Shown here in pieces: positions 8,643 through 16,484 of a stretch of 44,952 bases of DNA. The position numbers were made by a program, and so were the translations under genes. Location of the stretch: positions 1 through 44,952 of the forward strand of contig CAZXLD010000043.1 in the NCBI GenBank assembly GCA_964641965.1, read 5' to 3'. Within the stretch, counting starts at the first letter, position 1. The number at the start of each line of letters is the position of its first letter. The stretch comes from JAJDFU01 sp964641965. Lineage in GTDB: Bacteria > Bacteroidota > Bacteroidia > Chitinophagales > Saprospiraceae. The notes under the pieces were generated by a model. The model was given only the letters and a program-made list of their open reading frames with translations. It ran no database searches and was not told where the DNA came from.

Positions 8643-9878
8643 CTAACCGATGACTTTTCCTGATGAAACATTTGACCATCTTCTCTGCCCCATGATCAAT
8701 ATAGCTACCCCCAATGGAAGCAAGACCGAAATTCCAAAGATGAGTTCGTAATAGGAAGGAAGAAAGCCCCACCCTGCCCACAACATGGTCCCCTGTAGGA
8801 ACAATACCAATTCGGAAAGGACAAAACCCGCTGTAAATACGACAATGCCCAGCCGGCCGACATTGGTTTCCCCCCTCAATAGGTTGGAATTTAAGGCAAA
8901 GGCGACTAAACCCAAGGTGACCGCCCCTAACAATAAGAGATGAATAAAGCCAATCACATAGTTGCGAATCGTATACGCAGCCCGAGCCACAAAAGGAATA
9001 ACTACGGCCGACTGGATCAGGATTTTAAATACAAAACTGTAAAAAGCAATTTGAAGTAGCAGGCCTCCACGGCTCGACAACAATGCTCCGACTTGGCTGC
9101 GAGCTGAGTGTAGCAGCCGTACCAAAAAGAACAAGGCCCCTAATTGAAGCATGACCCCCAGCCCGTTAACCACAAACACAATCAGATAAGGCTGTGACCA
9201 AGCCACCGCCAGGGCATAGGTCAACAGACAGGAAATAATCAGCAACCCATAAAACGGCCGTACTATGGAAGGACTAAATACTTGTCCTCGTTCTTCTAAC
9301 CAGCGGAAGAAAAGAGCAAGCGACGCAAAAATCGCCCACCCATTAAACTGAAAATGAAGGTAAAACTGTACCCCCATGTAATACCAGACCGATCCCTTCA
9401 AGCTTCCGATAATCATAGGTACCACGGCCCAGACTCCCAGCGTTGACAGAAAATAAAAAACGAGGGCCGATCGCAGCAGAAGGTGGGAGAAGCAGGCCCT
9501 ACCAGCTAGGTCTCTCCAAAACCAATAGAGAAAAACATAAGAGCAGAGGACATGTGCCATAGAAAAAGCAATGGAAATGGCTCCATACCCCTGCCAGGGA
9601 AAAGCGCCCATCATCCCGATCACACTTAACTGAGTAAGCCAAAAGAGTCGGTTGTACTTTGGATGATTCGCCCGATCAGGAGGTAAAAAACTTCGAATCA
9701 ACAAGGTATATAAAGCCAGATAGATCCAACCCAGCAAAGCTACATGGGAGTGGCCATGCAATACATAGCGGTATTTCATCCAGGCCAATTCCTCCACAAA
9801 AGCAAAGCGGAGCAAACTGCCCAGCGAAGCAGCTACGAGTAGGTTGAGCAAGGCTACCAACAGCCATTTCCGTTTCAT
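8643..9878 (-). CDS. Polytopic membrane protein with heme-copper-oxidase/NnrS-like histidines
   Basis: A 411-residue protein with about twelve transmembrane helices and almost no soluble domain. Histidines sit within helices: LHGHSHVALLGW (about 40-51), FSMAHVLCSY, QFYLHFQFNGWA and IGFIHLLLLGAV. This pattern is reminiscent of NnrS-type and heme-copper oxidase subunit I-like proteins, so heme or copper binding is plausible. It is too short and differently arranged to be a standard oxidase, and I cannot name it. It is the last gene of a minus-strand unit Rrf2 regulator, cytochrome c, then this gene, divergent from nosZ, so a role in nitrogen-oxide respiration or nitric oxide tolerance is inferred. 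Confidence 0.65.
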   Translation of the reverse strand: MKRKWLLVALLNLLVAASLGSLLRFAFVEELAWMKYRYVLHGHSHVALLGWIYLALYTLLIRSFLPPDRANHPKYNRLFWLTQLSVIGMMGAFPWQGYGAISIAFSMAHVLCSYVFLYWFWRDLAGRACFSHLLLRSALVFYFLSTLGVWAVVPMIIGSLKGSVWYYMGVQFYLHFQFNGWAIFASLALFFRWLEERGQVFSPSIVRPFYGLLIISCLLTYALAVAWSQPYLIVFVVNGLGVMLQLGALFFLVRLLHSARSQVGALLSSRGGLLLQIAFYSFVFKILIQSAVVIPFVARAAYTIRNYVIGFIHLLLLGAVTLGLVAFALNSNLLRGETNVGRLGIVVFTAGFVLSELVLFLQGTMLWAGWGFLPSYYELIFGISVLLPLGVAILIMGQRRWSNVSSGKVIG

Positions 9879-9984
9879 AAAATCGGCGGGATTTTAGGAT
9901 ATCAGGTTACCAGGATGCCGGAGAAGGGCTTTTCAATCCGATTGAAAGCCAAGGCTCCACAGTATCAGGCCACCCATACGCATA

Positions 9985-10449
9985 TCATTCGCCCACCTCT
10001 ACCCCATCGTTGGCATATAGAAATTCCAATACATCCCGGGCATCGCCAACGGTCAGGTTCTGGTTGGGCATTCGGGTCAAACATTCTTCCAGGAGTTTTT
10101 GAGCTGTGGCATCTTCAGCCAACATCACGTCTACATTGGTAATCATATTCATGATCCACTCCGGTTGGCGACGATCCGTTACGCCTTTAAAACCAGGCCC
10201 AACTACGCGCTGGTCGGTCAACTTGTGGCAGGCACTACATTTCATCTCATAAATGCCTTCCCCCGTTTCTACCATGTGTCCCTTTAAGGGAGTATTGAGG
10301 GAAACCGACTTGATTTCGCCAATGCCTTTCCCGTCGTCTACCTTAAGCATACTTTTGGGCCGTTCAGTAGCCGTAGCTTGTTGTTTAGGTTCCCCACCGC
10401 AAGCATAGATCAAGCTTCCCAGTAAGGCGATTACTATTATCCTTTTCAT
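9985..10449 (-). CDS. Lipoprotein class I cytochrome c, nos-linked
   Basis: From the ATG at 10449 the product is 154 residues: a lipoprotein signal (MKRIIVIALLGSLIYAC, acceptor C17), a polar linker, then a mono-heme domain with CSACH (C71, C74, H75) and a probable axial methionine in LTRMPNQNLT (M126). The protein should be anchored in the periplasmic or outer membrane and carry electrons. In clade II nos clusters small cytochromes c are thought to donate electrons to NosZ, and this gene lies between the Rrf2 regulator and the membrane protein, divergent from nosZ. That function is inferred from context. Confidence 0.85.
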   Translation of the reverse strand: MKRIIVIALLGSLIYACGGEPKQQATATERPKSMLKVDDGKGIGEIKSVSLNTPLKGHMVETGEGIYEMKCSACHKLTDQRVVGPGFKGVTDRRQPEWIMNMITNVDVMLAEDATAQKLLEECLTRMPNQNLTVGDARDVLEFLYANDGVEVGE

Positions 10450-10482
10450 TTTTGGATGGTTTTGTCGATTCAAAATCAAGCA

Positions 10483-10908
10483 TCAAATCGTCAGCCCTTG
10501 AGCAAGGATTCTCTTCGAAATATCGTCCACCTGCTGATCGTCGATCAGCTTCTCCATGCTTTTCCGGTAGCTGAATACCTTTTCATGCAGCGGGCAAGGG
10601 TTTTCAGAAGAACAGACCGGCAGCCCCAATACACAAGATTTAAATACCTCCTTGCCATCTATGCATTCGATGACCTCGCGCAAGGTCATCTGGCGATTTT
10701 CCGTATTCAGAAAAAAACCTCCTCCGGCGCCTTTGCGGGAAGAAATCAGTTGATGCCGCGATAGCTGCTGCAGGATCTTAGCTAAAAAGGGTTTAGGTAC
10801 TTCCAGCTGATCTGCTATTTCCGTTGTGCCTAGCAGGCGGGTCTCATCCGTATGTACAGCCAAAAAGAAAACCGCCCTGATCGCGTATCTACAGGATTTA
10901 GAAAACAT
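10483..10908 (-). CDS. Rrf2 family transcriptional regulator with Fe-S cysteines
   Basis: A 141-residue Rrf2 protein: N-terminal winged helix (MFSKSCRYAIRAVFFLA; recognition region VPKPFLAKILQQL; wing RKGAGGGFFL) and a C-terminal dimerisation helix. Three cysteines in CVLGLPVCSSENPC have spacing C-x6-C-x5-C, in the place where IscR, NsrR and RirA bind an iron-sulfur cluster. It is therefore likely a sensor of nitric oxide, redox state or iron. It is divergent from nosZ across a 0.5-kb region with two matching palindromes, so it is the best candidate regulator of the nos genes and of its own unit. Exact signal unknown. Confidence 0.85.
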   Translation of the reverse strand: MFSKSCRYAIRAVFFLAVHTDETRLLGTTEIADQLEVPKPFLAKILQQLSRHQLISSRKGAGGGFFLNTENRQMTLREVIECIDGKEVFKSCVLGLPVCSSENPCPLHEKVFSYRKSMEKLIDDQQVDDISKRILAQGLTI

Positions 10909-10984
10909 GGACCCAATGATTTATACTAACGCAAGTTTAAAATGACCTATTTAAAAATGGAGAAAACAGCCAATCTTGGTCAGC

Positions 10985-11003
10985 CCCGACGACAAGTGTC
11001 GGG
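10985..11003 (+). repeat. Small GC-rich hairpin in the nos intergenic region
   Basis: CCCGAC and GTCGGG arms around the 7-base loop GACAAGT. It is unlike its AT-rich surroundings and resembles a short dispersed repeat. Confidence 0.4.
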
Positions 11004-11013
11004 ATCAAGGACA

Positions 11014-11077
11014 TTATACCATTTCAAGAAATGCTGTATTTAAGTGCCAGGCCATTTGCAACTTAAAATGGTATTAC
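11014..11077 (+). repeat. Dispersed palindromic element, copy 3
   Basis: Begins ATTATACCATTTCAAG and ends CTTAAAATGGTATTAC. The inner arms ATACCATTT (11017-11025) and AAATGGTAT (11066-11074) are perfect inverted repeats. It shares its ends with copies at 4335 and 8543. Confidence 0.5.
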
Positions 11078-11105
11078 ATGGAAGAAGATACTTGATTTTT
11101 TTAAT

Positions 11106-11129
11106 AGGATAAAAAAATCTTTTTATCTC
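11106..11129. promoter_or_regulatory. Candidate operator 1 (imperfect palindrome) upstream of nosZ
   Basis: AGGATAAAA, a 6-base spacer, then TTTTATCTC: the same palindrome as at 11225-11250 with the last two positions changed. It starts exactly 120 bases before the second copy. Size and symmetry suit a dimeric regulator such as the adjacent Rrf2 protein; this link is inferred. Confidence 0.5.
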
Positions 11130-11224
11130 TTTTGAGTGACTTTTATCAATTTTTTCAAGAGCCCTAAATCGTGCCCGGCTGATATCGGTCATTGGGAAAG
11201 CAGTTGATTGTGAAGACTTTTGAA

Positions 11225-11250
11225 TAGGATAAAAAAGTCCTTTTATCCTA
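11225..11250. promoter_or_regulatory. Candidate operator 2 (perfect palindrome) upstream of nosZ
   Basis: Perfect inverted repeat with 10-base arms TAGGATAAAA (11225-11234) and TTTTATCCTA (11241-11250) around the 6-base spacer AAGTCC. It lies 154 bases before the nosZ ATG. Second copy of the 11106 site and the stronger of the two. Confidence 0.6.
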
Positions 11251-11404
11251 AATAAAACCTATAAAAATCATCAATCCTGCCTGACAGGTATCAGATAAAG
11301 GAAGCGAGAGGATCCCCAACTTTACCCTGGATATACACTTCCCCAGCACACAAAAACCGAATTAGTACACCTAATCGTGATTGCACAAACAAAATCCATT
11401 CATC

Positions 11405-13390
11405 ATGAAAAATCCCTTCCGGTACCAGCGGTTGCTGATCCTGGCAATCCTCCTATTGGCATCCGCCCTGGTATATTACAGTTGCACGTCCAAAACCCAA
11501 AGCTTGACCGCCCTGAGCGGAGATGAAGCCTCCGCCGTATATGTTGGTCCGGGGGAATATGACGAATACTATGGCTTCTTCAGTGGAGGGTTTAGCGGCC
11601 AAGTCAGCGTGTATGGCTTGCCTTCCGGTCGGCTCTTGAAGGTTATCCCGGTCTTTTCTCAGGATGCGGAGAAAGGCTATGGGTATAATGAGGAAACCAA
11701 GCCTATGCTGAACACTTCGTACGGGTTTATCCCCTGGGATGATTCCCATCACCCGGAACTTTCCCAGACCGACGGAGACACCGACGGGCGTTGGCTCTTT
11801 ATCAATGGCAACAATACCCCTCGAGTAGCCCGAATCGACCTGACTACTTTCGAAACGGCAGAGATCATTGAGATTCCCAACTCTGGTGGAAACCACTCCT
11901 CTCCGTTCACTACTGAAAATACAGAGTACGTAGTGGCCGGTACCCGTTTTGGAGTCCCGTTTCCTCAGCAAGACGTCGCCATCAACAGTTATGCCGATAA
12001 TTTCAAAGGGGCGCTCACCTTTATCAGCGTTGAACCGGAGGAAGGCCTTATGGATATTGCCTTCCAGGTATTATTACCGGCGTTCAATTACGACCTGGCA
12101 CACTCCGGCAAAGGCAACTCTCACGGCTGGACCTTTTTCACTTCCTACAATACAGAGCTGAAAAATACCTTGCTGGAGGTAACAGCTTCTCAGAACGACA
12201 AGGACTTCATTGCCGCGGTCAACTGGAAAAAAGCAGAGGAATACATCGCACAAGGAAAGTTCCAGGAAATCCCGGCTTCCTATGCCCATAATGTGCACAA
12301 CGAGAAAACTCACACGGCCACCTCAACCATGAAAGACAAGGTGAAAGTGCTGATCCCTTCCGAGTGCCCCGGGTTGGTATACTTTCTGCCTACGCCTAAG
12401 TCTCCGCACGGCGTAGACGTAGATCCTTCCGGTGAATACATTGTCGGCAACGGAAAGCTCTCTGCCGACTTGACGGTACACTCCTTCACTAAAGTGCTGG
12501 AAGCTATCGAAAACGAATCCTTTGAAACCACCATTGACGGCATACCCGTCCTGAAGTTCGAGGATATTGTAGCTGGTGTAGTAGAAAAGCCCGGCCTTGG
12601 GCCTTTGCACACCGAATTTGACGGCCGAGGGAATGCCTATACGACCTTCTTCATCTCTTCCGAGGTAGTAAAATGGAAATTAGGCACCTGGGAAGTTGTA
12701 GACCGGATTCCTTGCTATTATTCAGTAGGACACTTGATGATTCCAGGTGGAGACTCCAAGAATCCCGACGGAAAATACTTAGTGGCCATGAATAAGATCA
12801 CGAAAGACCGCTATTTACCTACCGGCCCTGAACTAAACCATTCAGCGCAGCTTTACGATATCTCCGGAGAAAAAATGAAGCTGTTGCTCGACTTCCCAAC
12901 GGTGGGAGAACCCCACTATGCACAAGGGATAGCTGCCAGCAAGGTGATGCCCAATTCCAAACGGATCTACCCCATAGAGGAAAATGAGCATCCATATGCG
13001 GCCAAAGGGGAAAAAGAGACCAAAGTCGAGCGCAACGGAAACGAGGTCCATGTTTACATGACAACGATCCGCAGTCACTTTGCTCCCGATAATATCGAAG
13101 GGATTAAGATCGGTGACAAAGTCTATTTCCACCTGACCAACCTGGAGCAAGACTGGGATACTCCTCATGGATTCTCCGTGATGGGCGCTCGCAATGCGGA
13201 ATTACTGGTCATGCCTGGTCAAACCGAAACCTTGGTCTGGGAACCTCAACGCGAAGGTGTCTTCCCATTCTACTGTACGGATTTCTGTTCGGCACTACAC
13301 CAGGAGATGCAAGGATACATTCGGGTATCTCCCGCAGGTTCTGATGTACCGCTCAAGTGGAGTTTGGGTGAGGATGATGAAGTGCAATAA
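11405..13390 (+). CDS. nosZ: Nitrous-oxide reductase, Sec-dependent clade II
   Basis: A 661-residue enzyme reducing N2O to N2 in the periplasm. The N-terminus (MKNPFRYQRLLILAILLLAS, then YYSC) is a Sec or lipoprotein-type signal with no twin-arginine motif, the hallmark of clade II NosZ. The middle is the seven-bladed propeller for the CuZ centre, with GDTDGRWLFINGNN, SGGNHSSPF and PTPKSPHGVDVDPSGEYI. The C-terminal cupredoxin binds CuA: H588 in TPHGF, then C624, C628, H632 and M635 in CTDFCSALHQEM. All ligands are intact. I chose the ATG at 11405 over an upstream TTG at 11381 because the signal peptide begins there. It is the first gene of the plus-strand nos unit and follows two palindromic operator candidates. 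Confidence 0.97.
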   Translation: MKNPFRYQRLLILAILLLASALVYYSCTSKTQSLTALSGDEASAVYVGPGEYDEYYGFFSGGFSGQVSVYGLPSGRLLKVIPVFSQDAEKGYGYNEETKPMLNTSYGFIPWDDSHHPELSQTDGDTDGRWLFINGNNTPRVARIDLTTFETAEIIEIPNSGGNHSSPFTTENTEYVVAGTRFGVPFPQQDVAINSYADNFKGALTFISVEPEEGLMDIAFQVLLPAFNYDLAHSGKGNSHGWTFFTSYNTELKNTLLEVTASQNDKDFIAAVNWKKAEEYIAQGKFQEIPASYAHNVHNEKTHTATSTMKDKVKVLIPSECPGLVYFLPTPKSPHGVDVDPSGEYIVGNGKLSADLTVHSFTKVLEAIENESFETTIDGIPVLKFEDIVAGVVEKPGLGPLHTEFDGRGNAYTTFFISSEVVKWKLGTWEVVDRIPCYYSVGHLMIPGGDSKNPDGKYLVAMNKITKDRYLPTGPELNHSAQLYDISGEKMKLLLDFPTVGEPHYAQGIAASKVMPNSKRIYPIEENEHPYAAKGEKETKVERNGNEVHVYMTTIRSHFAPDNIEGIKIGDKVYFHLTNLEQDWDTPHGFSVMGARNAELLVMPGQTETLVWEPQREGVFPFYCTDFCSALHQEMQGYIRVSPAGSDVPLKWSLGEDDEVQ

Positions 13391-13421
13391 GCGGCACCTA
13401 CATACCAAACTGGTGTGGGGC

Positions 13422-13447
13422 AGATTTGCCCCACACCCTTGCTAAAA
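13422..13447 (+). repeat. Perfect hairpin between nosZ and the next nos gene
   Basis: An 11-bp perfect stem (GGTGTGGGGCA / TGCCCCACACC) with a 4-base loop GATT, 31 bases after the nosZ stop and 9 bases before the next start. There is no U-tract, so it is more likely an mRNA-stabilising or partial-termination element that sets nosZ expression apart from the assembly genes. Confidence 0.65.
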
Positions 13448-13456
13448 ACCAGACAA

Positions 13457-14050
13457 ATGAATCAACTTCCCCGGCTACTCCTGGTAGCAGCTTCTCTTTG
13501 CCTCCTTATGCTATTCTTGTTTCCGATGTGGAAGATTCAGCTTTTTGCACCTCAGTATCCCGACGGGGTAGAGATGCATATCTGGATCAACAAAATTGGG
13601 GGAACGACTCCTGGCACCTTGCAAAATGTCAATATCCTGAATCACTATGTCGGCATGCAATACATTGAACCGGATGCGATCCCCGAATTGAAATATTTTC
13701 CCTATGTAATCATTGCCATGACCACCCTGGGGTTGCTCGTGGCCGGCATCAATCGAAAAAACCTCTTCCTGTTTTGGACCCTGCTGTTGGTCTTGCTTTG
13801 CGGCCTGGGCCTTTACGACTTCTATTTATGGGAATACGATTACGGGCACAACCTCAGTGAAGACGCACCCATTAAGATTCCCGGCGCTTCCTTCCAACCC
13901 CCGTTGATCGGGCGGAAGATGATTCTGAATTTTGAAGCCGTCTCCCTGCCGCATATCGGTGGCTATTTCGTCGGCTTATCCATGCTCCTGGGCGCCTTGG
14001 CCTGGTGGTTGAAACCCAAAAAAGAACAACATGAACCGGCTATGGCCTAG
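13457..14050 (+). CDS. Nos cluster membrane protein (NosB-like)
   Basis: A 197-residue membrane protein from the ATG at 13457 (MNQLPRLLLVAASLCLLMLF). One N-terminal helix is followed by a periplasmic segment (MWKIQLFAPQYPDGVEMHIW and GGTTPGTLQNVNILNHYVGM), then three more helices and a tail WWLKPKKEQ. Proteins of this kind sit next to nosZ in clade II clusters, as NosB does in Wolinella. The molecular role is unknown; a part in copper-site assembly or electron delivery is proposed for the cluster as a whole. It overlaps nosL by 20 bases, so translation is coupled. Confidence 0.75.
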   Translation: MNQLPRLLLVAASLCLLMLFLFPMWKIQLFAPQYPDGVEMHIWINKIGGTTPGTLQNVNILNHYVGMQYIEPDAIPELKYFPYVIIAMTTLGLLVAGINRKNLFLFWTLLLVLLCGLGLYDFYLWEYDYGHNLSEDAPIKIPGASFQPPLIGRKMILNFEAVSLPHIGGYFVGLSMLLGALAWWLKPKKEQHEPAMA

Positions 14051-14474
14051 CTTTTTCTTTGTGATCTTATTTTCCGCTTGTTCGGTACAGCCGGTGCCCA
14101 TTGAGTATGGTGCTGACAAATGCGATTTCTGTCGTATGACTATCGTTGACCAACAACATGCCGCCGAGCTAGTAACGACCAAAGGTAAGGTATTCAAGTT
14201 CGATGCGATCGAGTGTATGATCCAATATGCCGAAGGCGAAAAAGAAACGGCATTTGCCTTTCAGATGGTCAATGATTTTATGCGTCCCGGCGAATTGGTT
14301 GTTGCCGAGACGTGTCATTTCCTGATCAGCAGACGATTGCCCAGCCCGATGGGTGCCAATCTTACCGCTTTTACCAACCAAACAGATGCAGCCCAGATGC
14401 AGCAGGAACGAGGTGGCCAGGTCTTTGATTGGGAAGAAGTGCGACTGCACCTTCAGAAACAATTTGTACAATGA
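14031..14474 (+). CDS. nosL: NosL copper chaperone lipoprotein
   Basis: A 147-residue lipoprotein (signal MNRLWPSFFFVILFSAC, acceptor C17). The motif DKCDFCRMTI (C31, C34, M36) and KFDAIECMIQYA are the metal-binding hallmarks of NosL, a Cu(I) carrier that supplies copper to apo-NosZ with NosDFY. It overlaps the preceding membrane protein by 20 bases and its TGA overlaps the nosD ATG (ATGA), which fits one tightly coupled operon. Length is normal for the family. Confidence 0.93.
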   Translation: MNRLWPSFFFVILFSACSVQPVPIEYGADKCDFCRMTIVDQQHAAELVTTKGKVFKFDAIECMIQYAEGEKETAFAFQMVNDFMRPGELVVAETCHFLISRRLPSPMGANLTAFTNQTDAAQMQQERGGQVFDWEEVRLHLQKQFVQ

Positions 14475-15706
14475 AAAGGAACATTCCTTATCTATTATTC
14501 ATCTGCATGCTTCCCTTGCTCTTGCAAGCCAAGGTGCTCGAAGTGGGGCCAAACCGCCCTTACCAACAGATTCAGGACGCCATCGAAGCGGCGGAAGCAG
14601 GGGATGAGATCCGGATCTTGGCGGGAGAGTATCTCGCTTGCAACCTGATCATTTCCAAGCCTCTGCGCATTCTGGGGCAAGGGACTGTAGTAGTGACCGG
14701 CGATGGAGAACAGGAGGTATTTATCATCGATTCCGATCAGGTATGGATCGAAGGATTGGAAATCCGAAAAGCCGGGAAAAGTCAGGTTCGAGACCTGGCA
14801 GCTATCCGGGTACGTAAGCATGATCATTTTACCCTACGGAACAACCGAATTATCGATGCTTATTTCGGAATCTACATCGAGAACGGTAAACACGGGTTGA
14901 TTGAAGGCAATGAGCTCATCGGGCAGGGTACCAATGAAATGTCAACCGGAAACGCGATCCACTGCTGGTATGCCGAACACCTGACGATCCGAGGAAATCT
15001 CACCCAAGGATACCGGGATGGAATTTACCTGGAATTCGTCAACCAAAGCACCATTCAGGGGAATACGAGCACAGCGAACATCCGGTACGGGTTGCACTTC
15101 ATGTTCTCCAACGATAACAGTTATGCTGAAAATATATTCCGGTCGAATGGAGCCGGCGTAGCGGTCATGTTCTCCAAGCGGATTCAAATGCTCAACAACC
15201 GGTTCGAGCATAATTGGGGGAGATCCTCCTACGGGCTATTGCTAAAAGAGATCTACGACGCAGAGATCCTCCACAATCACTTCATTCAGAATACGATCGG
15301 AATTATGTTGGAAGGGTCCACCCGATTGACCTATCAACACAACGAATTCCAATCCAACGGCTGGGCGATCCAAATTACAGGCGGGTGCCTGGATAATCAT
15401 TTTTCCAAAAACAACTTCAAATACAACACTTTAGATCTGGTGGTGCACAGTCGCATGAATAATAATACGTTTCACGGCAACTTCTGGAGTGCATATAGTG
15501 GATATGACCTGGATCGGGATGGAGTTGGAGATGTTCCCCACCGCCCGGTACGCTTGTTTTCCTACATCCTCTCAAAATCACCTGAATCCATCGTTTTGCT
15601 CCGCAGCCTTTTTATAGATCTATTGAACTTTTCGGAAAAGGTAAGCCCCGCTTTTACGCCGGAAAATGTATGGGACGATCAACCCTTAATGCAGCCTGTA
15701 CTATGA
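14471..15706 (+). CDS. nosD: NosD periplasmic copper-assembly protein
   Basis: A 411-residue protein from the ATG at 14471, with a signal peptide (MKRNIPYLLFICMLPLLLQA) and a right-handed parallel beta-helix of CASH/NosD repeats, seen as recurrent N-x-x-x-G-I/L units (GIYIENGKHGLIEGN, GLHFMFSNDNSYAEN, GIMLEGSTRLTYQHN). NosD binds the NosFY ABC transporter and receives copper from NosL for CuZ assembly. The end FHGNFWSAYSGYDLDRDG is typical of NosD. Start and stop both overlap neighbouring genes by four bases (ATGA). Confidence 0.94.
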   Translation: MKRNIPYLLFICMLPLLLQAKVLEVGPNRPYQQIQDAIEAAEAGDEIRILAGEYLACNLIISKPLRILGQGTVVVTGDGEQEVFIIDSDQVWIEGLEIRKAGKSQVRDLAAIRVRKHDHFTLRNNRIIDAYFGIYIENGKHGLIEGNELIGQGTNEMSTGNAIHCWYAEHLTIRGNLTQGYRDGIYLEFVNQSTIQGNTSTANIRYGLHFMFSNDNSYAENIFRSNGAGVAVMFSKRIQMLNNRFEHNWGRSSYGLLLKEIYDAEILHNHFIQNTIGIMLEGSTRLTYQHNEFQSNGWAIQITGGCLDNHFSKNNFKYNTLDLVVHSRMNNNTFHGNFWSAYSGYDLDRDGVGDVPHRPVRLFSYILSKSPESIVLLRSLFIDLLNFSEKVSPAFTPENVWDDQPLMQPVL

Positions 15707-16482
15707 TAACCATTAGCAATTTAGCCAAAGCATTCGGATCGCAACAGGTCCTTCAGAGTATCGATTTGAATCTGGGAAGTCCGGGAAGGATAACGGCTAT
15801 TTTGGGCCCTAATGGATCGGGTAAAACAACCTTGATCAAATGCATACTGGGCATGGTCTTACCCGACAAAGGCCAACTGGACGTACTGGGTAATCCCATC
15901 CGGGGGAAATGGGCCTACCGGGCAGATATCGACTACCTCCCTCAAATTGCGCGATTCCCGGAGAATTTGTCAGTTGGAGAATTGATTGCGCTGGTCAAGA
16001 ATATCCGGGGAGGCGAAGCTCGGGATGCTGAACTGCTGGAGCTTTTTAAGCTCGACGCATTCAAAAACAAACGCCTGGCCAATCTGTCGGGAGGTACCCG
16101 CCAAAAAGTAAACCTAACCCTAGCCTTCATGTATGACAGCCCCATCGTGATCCTGGACGAGCCTACTTCCGGCCTCGATCCGGTAGCTATGGTGGCCCTT
16201 CGACAATGGATCCACCAAGAAAAGGCGGCCGGCAAAGCAATTTTGATCACGACCCATATCATGAGCTTTGTGGAAGAAGTGGCGGATGAAATCATTTTTC
16301 TGCTCGATGGGCATGTCTATTTCCAGGGATCACCGGAAACCTTGAAGCAGCAATACAACGAGGAACGACTGGAACAGGCAATTGCCGGCATCTTAACAGC
16401 CCCATACCAGGACAACCTTAATGGGCAAGTCTCAGCCCAGGACCAAGAGCATTTCAACTTAGACCGCATACCTAAAGCATAA
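15703..16482 (+). CDS. nosF: NosF ABC transporter ATP-binding protein
   Basis: A 259-residue ABC ATPase from the ATG at 15703, overlapping the nosD stop as ATGA. It has Walker A (GPNGSGKTT), Q-loop, signature (LSGGTRQKVN), Walker B (PIVILDEPTSGLD) and H-loop (LITTHIM). With NosY and NosD it forms the complex that drives conformational changes for copper-cluster assembly on NosZ. Length is slightly shorter than proteobacterial homologues; all catalytic motifs are intact. Confidence 0.94.
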   Translation: MITISNLAKAFGSQQVLQSIDLNLGSPGRITAILGPNGSGKTTLIKCILGMVLPDKGQLDVLGNPIRGKWAYRADIDYLPQIARFPENLSVGELIALVKNIRGGEARDAELLELFKLDAFKNKRLANLSGGTRQKVNLTLAFMYDSPIVILDEPTSGLDPVAMVALRQWIHQEKAAGKAILITTHIMSFVEEVADEIIFLLDGHVYFQGSPETLKQQYNEERLEQAIAGILTAPYQDNLNGQVSAQDQEHFNLDRIPKA

Positions 16483-16484
16483 CC

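Larger units (their letters stand above)
10909..11404. promoter_or_regulatory. Divergent intergenic region between the Rrf2 gene and nosZ
   Basis: About 0.5 kb, AT-rich, without a gene. From left to right it holds a weak minus-7-like box for the Rrf2 gene (TAAACTTGC, 10931-10939), a hairpin (10985-11003), a dispersed palindromic element (11014-11077) and two palindromic operator candidates (11106-11129 and 11225-11250). No convincing nosZ promoter consensus was found. Confidence 0.6.

Noticed and set aside
11405..13390. Tat-exported clade I NosZ
   Set aside because: There is no twin-arginine motif at the N-terminus; the signal is Sec or lipoprotein type.
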